Of a DNA stretch of 64,000 nt, positions 57,577 to 64,000 are shown in pieces; positions within the stretch are counted from its first letter, which is position 1, and each line of letters starts with the position of its first letter. The translations under genes were made by a program, and so were the position numbers. Under the pieces are notes generated by a model, which worked only from the letters and a program-made list of their open reading frames with translations, was not told where the DNA came from and did not search any database. Origin of the DNA: Zizania palustris (taxonomy: Eukaryota; Streptophyta; Magnoliopsida; Poales; Poaceae); contig JAAALK010000287.1 of the NCBI GenBank assembly GCA_019279435.1, positions 25,420,162 to 25,484,161 on the forward strand. The letters run 5' to 3'.

Positions 57577-60500
57577 TTATCTAGCTAGCTTCCTCCATAC
57601 AGTGCGGCCACGGTTGATTTCATGCCCATTCCCAGAAAATCTCAAGCAGTGCAAGAACTGGCGCTGCTCCTCTGGGTGCGGTGCAGCAAATGCGGATCCA
57701 TTAGTACATTTCTCCTCTCCTTCCTCGATATAAGTAAGGGAATCGACTATGTCATCATGTTGGCATTCTCTTCTGTAGTCAAGAGTGATTGTTTGTAACT
57801 CATGTGAATCGATAATATCTTGAGGTATGCTCTGCCGTTTAGAAGGAAAAAGAAAGAGATCAGAAACTATCACAAATCAACAGGTATGACAATTCTCATG
57901 AGGGAAAGCAATAGTATAAAGGAATAAGAGATTGCTAACTACTCAGATAGTCAAATTATTTGGCAAAGAATATAGAGAAGACTAAAAGTACGATCAGAGT
58001 AGGGAGATGACCGTAACATGTTACATGTAGCAAGAACAGTCAAGTAGTCAACTGATAGTAAAGCTAATAAAGGGTCAATGGAAAACTTACTTCGAGTACC
58101 CAACCAATGTAAGTGACATTATTAACATGTTGGTTCATGTCCAGATCAGCTCTTCTTGGCTGAAAATTCAGAGATTAATGTATGTCAGCATAGAATTATT
58201 TAAGTGCAGAGCAAAAGAACTACCATCCAAGATGAGAAGAACTAACCACTAGCCCTAGTCTTGAGTGCTCTGCAGGATCTGTGCGAATTGGAATCTTTTT
58301 CAAACTGCCATTATTTTCCTCAGGAAATGCTAATCTGCACACATGTCTCTTATTAGTTCAAACTACCCATCCGACCAGGGGCGGTAACCGATCCATAAAC
58401 AGGATGGTTAACCCTGATCCAATTAGCTACATGTAAGAGTGTTCAACAGAGCCCAGTTATAGAACAAAAAATGAATCTGTTATCAGTTGAAGAACATAAG
58501 ATAGGGCTGTATCAAGCGAAAAAAATGCATGCATGTGCAGAATAATTGAAGCTGAATAATGAGTATGACAGTATAAGTTTACCTTGGAGCCTTTGGGCAG
58601 TGTACAAAAACCTCATCCCTCACTTCATCACTCACTCTTTGAAGTCTGCGTGTATTTTGGTTCATCATGACCCACTTGCTGGACAAACAAGTAAATATGG
58701 CTTTGTTACGCTGTAAACACTAAATAGTGAACAGGATCTATCTAGTGTTCTCCACCAAAAGAGAAAAAGATCATCTCATTCAGTACAAACTACTAAGATC
58801 CAATACTGCAATCATTAGTTGATCACACTTATTAAGAACGAATTATTAAGGCCGATCAATTGCCCACTAGCAAGCAATGTGTGTGTGTGTGTGTAACATG
58901 TTAAGCCAAGCATAAGCCAAGCACTGTGGATCATTGGGCACAAGAATTCTACGTATTTCTATTCGCAGATTCTCTTTCAAGATTGCTAAAATCTAGTACC
59001 TGAATTTTCACTATTTTACATTACTTACCTTGGTTGAATTTGCTTGGAGAAGGGTAAGAGTGATAAGCAGTAATAAGGTGGGAGAGAAAGTAAAGGGATG
59101 AGTGATGCTAAGTTACAGTGAACCAACCAGAATCCCAGCATGTGTAACATGGTTCTGAGTGAATGCATATAGGGCAACTAATTCGAATTATGAGTATCTT
59201 TATACTTGAGAAGTAAGTACCTGGTAGCTCTGCCAATAACTTCACCATTAGCCAAATCCTTAAGAATCCAATCACGCCGAGTACCAATCCTTCCATCTTC
59301 TTGGCACCAAGTTTCAATCTCAACAACATCACCCCTGATCAGTCAGAGCAGAATCACCAGTCAGAAGTGAATCTTGCTAAAAGAACATTGGTTGGAACAA
59401 AGTTCGATGCAATATTGCAAATTTACCAAGCTGGATACTTGTAGATCTCAATGTGCATTCTGTTTGTCACCCAAATGAGCCCAAGTTCTCTCATAGTTGT
59501 AGTTGTGGCGAAACCATCAGTGGAGAACCCAACACTCTGTGCATGGTTACACCCCACCTCCTTCATTTACAAGAAAGTTGCATTAAAAATGGTATGGAAT
59601 AAACAAAATAATGAGCAACTTATCAACAGTGTTCTAGACATAAATGCTAATAGAAGTGGAAATGCTTATCATTACCACTCATTCTATCCGTCTTATGATT
59701 TAGGAGTACTAATTTCAAATTCAATGACAGGAGTTCAGAAGTTCTCAGAAAAGAAAAGGTGTTCCATTGGATGTCGCCTTCAATTTTAAATCAAGATTGC
59801 ATGTCATAGAATGCGATTACTCAATCTACTAAATTCCACCAGAACTAATTCCAGGGGATCCATGCCCAGTCAGAATTTCACTTGCTAGCATGATTTTGAT
59901 GCCAAAGTAGCACTTGAATTGTGCCAACCGATCTATGCCCAGTTAGAACTTAGAACTTGAAGAGATTTTGTGCAGCTAAACACATATTTGTCCAAGCACG
60001 CATAATTAATTATATGAGTTACAATGCCCATCAGCTCCTATCAGATCTTCAAGCATAAGAATTCTATGGGATGCAAGGAGAGTGATGCCATCTAGGGATG
60101 CAAGCATGCAGGAATGAAAATTCTATGGGCGATATCACGGCTCAGGATTTGTCATTTGCAACAAAATATAAACAAAAGCAAAAAAGTAACTGAGTAGAAT
60201 AAGACTAGGAAGACTGACTTTATCAAGCTCTGCCTCGAACTTATGCAAAGGAGAACCCACAAGGATTTGAGTTAAGCAACTACAAATTTACCCCTACTGA
60301 ATCGTATCGCGTCACAGCAGATGAGCTCGGATTCTACTGCGAAATTGGAGTTGTCCAATTTCAGATCCAGAACACCGATCGGAGCTTTGACTGCCCACGA
60401 ACCGTGGCGGCAGCGCATTTCGAAATCAGAGAAAAATCCACCTCAAATCGAGCCCCGGAGATCCCGAATCTGGCCTAAAAAGGAGGAGAAGAGAAACCCG

Positions 60501-60841
60501 GTCTTGGGAGGTGGAGGAATTCCCCAGGCGCGTACCTGCAGGAGGTTGGCGATGGTCTCGACGGTGGCCGTCTTGTTGATTCCCACCTCGTAGCAACGCA
60601 CGATGAAGCTCTCCTTGTACGACAGCCCGTCCTCCAGGAGGCTCCCCAGCCGCAGCCGCTCCGCCATGCTCGTCCGCTCCCCGCCCTCCACCGCCGCCCT
60701 CGCGGGCGACGCCTCCACCCCGGACACCCGCGCCGCCGCGCCCCACCGCGCCGTCCCCCCCGGCGCCACGCGCCGCCTCAGCATCCCCGCGCCCGGCTGC
60801 GCGAGGAGCCGGCATTGCGGCAGCGTGTGGCAGCGCAGCAT
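57577..60841 (-). CDS. FATA: Acyl-ACP thioesterase FatA (oleoyl-ACP hydrolase), plastid
   Basis: Releases oleate from acyl carrier protein in the plastid stroma, ending de novo fatty-acid synthesis. Seven coding exons: 60841-60536, 59560-59427, 59334-59221, 58678-58583, 58334-58247, 58159-58091, 57831-57577. Their sum is 1062 nt (353 residues). All junctions are GT-AG and phases agree. The N-terminus (MLRCHTLPQCRLLAQ, Ser/Arg/Ala-rich, few acids) is a plausible transit peptide of about 60 residues. The mature part starts near SMAERLRLGSLLEDGLSYKE. Two hotdog folds follow. Catalytic residues sit in DLDMNQHVNN (D253, N255, H257) and in DYRRECQHDD (E291, with neighbouring C292). The W-rich segment GEVIGRATSKWVMMN and the C-terminal NRGRTVWRKLAR are family-typical. 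FatA, unlike FatB, lacks a hydrophobic segment after the transit peptide, and none is seen. Confidence 0.96.
58876..58894. repeat. TG microsatellite in a FatA intron
   Basis: Nine to ten TG units within the intron separating exons 3 and 4. Confidence 0.85.
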
Positions 60842-61033
60842 GCTCGGAGATTCGCCGGGTGGGAGGGGGATCCGGGCTCCGGCGGCGGGGTTTATAGGGA
60901 GCCCAAGGACGGGGTTGGGTGGCGCGGTGGCCACCAGTTGATATCCGGAGAGCGGCGGGGCGGTGGTGGTGGTCTGGTGGACCGCGCGCACGCACGGCCG
61001 AGGCGATAGTAACGAGGCGGCCCACGAGATATC

Positions 61034-61629
61034 CACGTGTTAGGGCTGAATAGCGAGCGAGCTAGCTCGGCTTGTTATAGCTAGTTGCGAAAAACTCGGC
61101 TTGGCTCGGTTGGGTCCAACTAGTGAGCTAGCTCATTTAGCTCGTGAGCTAATTATTTAAAAGATGATTAAATAATAAATATTCAAATAATTATGTATCA
61201 AACATCAAAATATGAAATAAATAGAATACAAAAAGTTTCAAAAATTAAACATCCATAGTTTTGTCACTATTTATATGATTACATCAAATTCATCACACAT
61301 ATATTTGTTCCATACTTTTATACAATGATTCTATAGACCATAATAATAAATTTATAATAGCAAGTAAATAAGTAATAACTAGATGCTAACAAATAAAATA
61401 CAAAATAATGAGTCTCATACTCTAATATGGTGTTTTGTTATTGTTTAAATGGGTTGGCTTGACTACTTATGTTAAGCCCGTTAAACTCGTGAGCCAGCTC
61501 GAACTCGCTCGTTATACTAACGAGTTAAAAGACCTGCTCAGCTCGTTAGGAAAATAAAACAAGCCGAGTCGAGTCAAGATGGTCACAAGCCGAGCAAACT
61601 AACGAGTTGCGAGTTTTTTCCAATCCTAC
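61034..61629. mobile_element. Possible hAT-like element upstream of FatA
   Basis: The left side begins TAGGGCTGAATAGCGAG and runs into CTCGGCTTG words. The right side (inverted) begins TAGGATTGGAAAAAACTCG and also runs into CTCGGCTTG words. Flanks CACGTGT and CATGTGT are similar but not identical, so an 8-bp duplication is only suggested. The interior is AT-rich without coding sequence. Confidence 0.4.
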
Positions 61630-63255
61630 ATGTGTGCGTATATCCGATGGATTTGAATTTGAATCTGTTTTAAATTTTATTGGTTTTATAGATACGAGTT
61701 TTAAAGCGTTTTATAGATTTTAAATCCTAAGCCGTTTTTCGCTAAAATCGCTACACTTTTCTTCGCATCATCCGTCATGTGTGCATATGCTCGTGTCAAT
61801 AGTGTTACATATGTTGTATATCTATACGGATTTTAAATTTAGAGCTTAATTTTACAATTGATTTAGAAGTAGACTTTAAAATCCAAATTTTCTTTCGATT
61901 ACAACGTGAAACCGAGAGTCGTGCACACAGGCATTGTTGATAGTTTGATACATCTGTATCCACTTCTTTCAACATGATCTGTAGCTGGTTTTAAATTTAG
62001 GCCTTGATTCTACAGTTAGTTCTTTTTTCTATCTCTTGTTTCATTTCATGACTGGTAAAGTTCCAACCGAAACTGATTTCAGAAGTAAACTTTAAAATCC
62101 AAATTTGCTTTTGATCGATTGCAATAGGAAGGAAGGAGAGACACGCAGAGCACAGTCTAGCAGCAGTTTATTGACGGTTGACTTAAATGCAATTCGAGCA
62201 TTTGATGAGCAGGCCGGAAGTACGTATGTATATGTTGGTGCTGATAGCGACACGACATGTACAACCCTGAGACGGCGGAACGGTTTTCAAATTATAAGAG
62301 ACAATAAAGAAACTGCATGTACAACTCTAAGCTCCTGAATCATAAATGCAGCTAATAGACAATGTGTATGAAAAATCGTGTAGAGATGGACTATTTACGA
62401 AGAATTCATCTCTTATATTTTTTTAGTTAACCTTTTAAAAGATGAGGTTGTACACGCCGTCGGTACAGGTTTTCCAGGCATATGCGCGCAGTGCAGTGCA
62501 GTGGTGGGCTCAGCTCAGCAGCAGCAGTGTATCGCTCACTGTCTCGTTAAGTCAAGATACCGTTGTAACCAACGCCGACGCCAACGTCATTTTGTTAGTT
62601 ATATCATCGGACCGTTCGCCAAGATACGCAAATTTCAACCGGTTTGATGGGTTAGAATTTTGGTTTAAAACGGTGTGTTTAGTTGAGCCATAGATTTAAA
62701 AAAAATGATATGAACCGTGAGTTGTGGAAAATCTATGTGAGTTGTGAGTGGTGAGATGTGAAAAAGTTAAGGAATTATTTGGTTAGAGTACCCGAGGATT
62801 TCTATTTTAGTGGTTAATGGTCTGTAATACGTCTGATGTTTAGTTACACTGTTAATATATAATTTCGGTATTAAATATTTAGATAATTGTTATAATAAGA
62901 AAATTTATAACGTTTTATACATTTAAATAATACAAAAATATATCGATATCTTGTAAACACCGAACGTTATTTTCTTTTGGAAACCAGCAATTGAGATGAA
63001 TCTAAACGAGAACAAAACAAAAAAATTAGAAGTTCCTAAAACTGGTTTATTGAAATAGATGAATCTAAACGACTACTCACTATGCTGGGGTTTTATTGGT
63101 TAAGCAACAATGATATGAACTAATTAACACTAATTTCATTTCATTAATATATATGATGGTGCTTGCTAATGGAGTACTAGGAACCAAAAATATATTTGAG
63201 ATATTTCAAATCAAACATCCTCATGCCAAGTTATACCGTCTTGAGATATTTCAAA
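61630..63255. other. Intergenic, no gene
   Basis: AT-rich, only short ORFs without domains. The phrase AGAAGTAxACTTTAAAATCCAAATTT occurs twice (about 61865 and 62080), part of an unresolved local duplication. Confidence 0.45.
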
Positions 63256-63595
63256 GGGAGTGTTTGGATAAGGGGCTAAATTTTAACTCGTGTCACATCG
63301 GATATTTAGACATCAATTTAAAGGAATAAACGTGAACTAATTATAAAAATAATTACAGAATCAGAGGATAATCACAAGACAAATTTATTAAGCCTAATTA
63401 ATCCATGATTAATAAATGTTTACTGCAGTATCACATTGTCAAATCATGACATAATTAGGTTCATTAGATTTATCTTGCAAATAATCCATCAATTATGAAT
63501 GAATTTTATAAATAGTCTACATTTAATACTCCAAAATAATATTTAAACATTCGATGTGACATGACTGAAATTTAACCCTTGTATCTAAACACCCC
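63256..63595. mobile_element. Tourist-like MITE, diverged copy
   Basis: About 340 bp, from GGGAGTGTTTGGATAAGG to GTATCTAAACACCCC. The interior is collinear with 16693-17037 (CACATCGGATATTTAGACAT, CTAATTAATCCATGATTAA, CATTTAATACTCCAAAATA). Target duplications are no longer recognisable. Confidence 0.7.
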
Positions 63596-64000
63596 GGAAG
63601 ATTCAGATGTAACTTGTCAGAAGAAAGCATATGTGAAAGGTGATTGTCTAACTGAGAAGAGACAATGTGGCCAACAAGGGCAGTACTGGCTTGCACGCAG
63701 ATGTTCTAGATTTGAGAATTTGTTATTTTCAAGAAGTGACTTCGTATTTTTGTTATCCAGATCCACTATTATTGACTCAGATAGTCCCACATGTCAGTCT
63801 CAGAAGTGACATCATAATCAAAGCGCACATCTTGAGAGTGACAAATTATCAATTTTTTCATATAAGCTCGCTCCGATCCTAGCTAATGATATTTGTAAGT
63901 TGTAACTGTTTTACTTCGCTTTAATTACCTATATCAAATCTGTATCAGAATATCACTTAATTACCTATTTGATATATGTATCAAAGCTGCACCGAATACT
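63596..64000. other. Right-edge intergenic sequence
   Basis: AT-rich, with ORFs of about 70-76 codons and no recognised domain or splice partners. Nothing assignable. Confidence 0.45.

Noticed and set aside
1..64000. tRNA or rRNA genes
   Set aside because: I looked for tRNA-like B-box words and clover-leaf context. The only matches (near 2056 and 27252) are retroelement primer-binding sites. A tRNAscan run was not possible.

Overview
This is a nuclear segment from a grass (Poaceae). The evidence is GT-AG split genes, intronless GC-rich exons, closest recalled relatives among rice-type proteins, and a dense set of grass transposons: CACTA, Tourist/Stowaway MITEs, Helitron, Pack-MULE and Ty1/copia. 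I cannot fix the species from sequence alone. There is no sign of prokaryotic, viral or organellar DNA beyond ordinary retroelements.

Layout. 0-8 kb holds two minus-strand genes: an F-box/LRR gene whose 3' part runs off the left edge, and an intronless UDP-glucuronate 4-epimerase. 8-22 kb is a gene-free transposon belt with a complete 4.1-kb CACTA element (TSD AAT), two small CACTA relatives (TSDs TAG and AAT), a Tourist-like MITE pair, a short Helitron lodged in a TA microsatellite, and two foldback elements. 22-64 kb is gene-rich. It holds cyclin C (+), a small RING protein resembling RNF4-type SUMO-targeted ligases (-), the tRNA-splicing endonuclease subunit SEN54 (+), an intronless RING protein (-), a ZnF-UBP ubiquitin protease (-), an FHA-domain protein with a suspicious 3' end (+), and acyl-ACP thioesterase FatA (-). 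Cyclin C and the RNF4-like gene are convergent. RNF4-like and SEN54 are divergent, with a Pack-MULE between them.

The genes do not form a pathway. They are mostly housekeeping: Mediator kinase module, tRNA splicing, ubiquitin/SUMO turnover, plastid fatty-acid release and pectin sugar supply. I rebuilt exon structures by following splice sites and reading frame. Complete proteins result for cyclin C (257 aa), RNF4-like (195 aa), SEN54 (273 aa), UBP (1046 aa) and FatA (353 aa).

The most notable structures are a decayed 5.5-kb copia element inserted antisense in the last intron of the RNF4-like gene (TSD GAATG), a Pack-MULE with perfect 9-bp TSD carrying part of an IQ67-domain (IQD) gene, a CACTA element in which TNP2 and Transposase_24-type coding remnants are joined, nested MITEs at 39.7-40.2 kb, and several short hairpin-forming elements. 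I found no clearly new biological system. The best candidates for something undescribed are the double-hairpin element at 9.57-9.73 kb, the palindromic insert between TA tracts at 14.7 kb, and the altered FHA gene.
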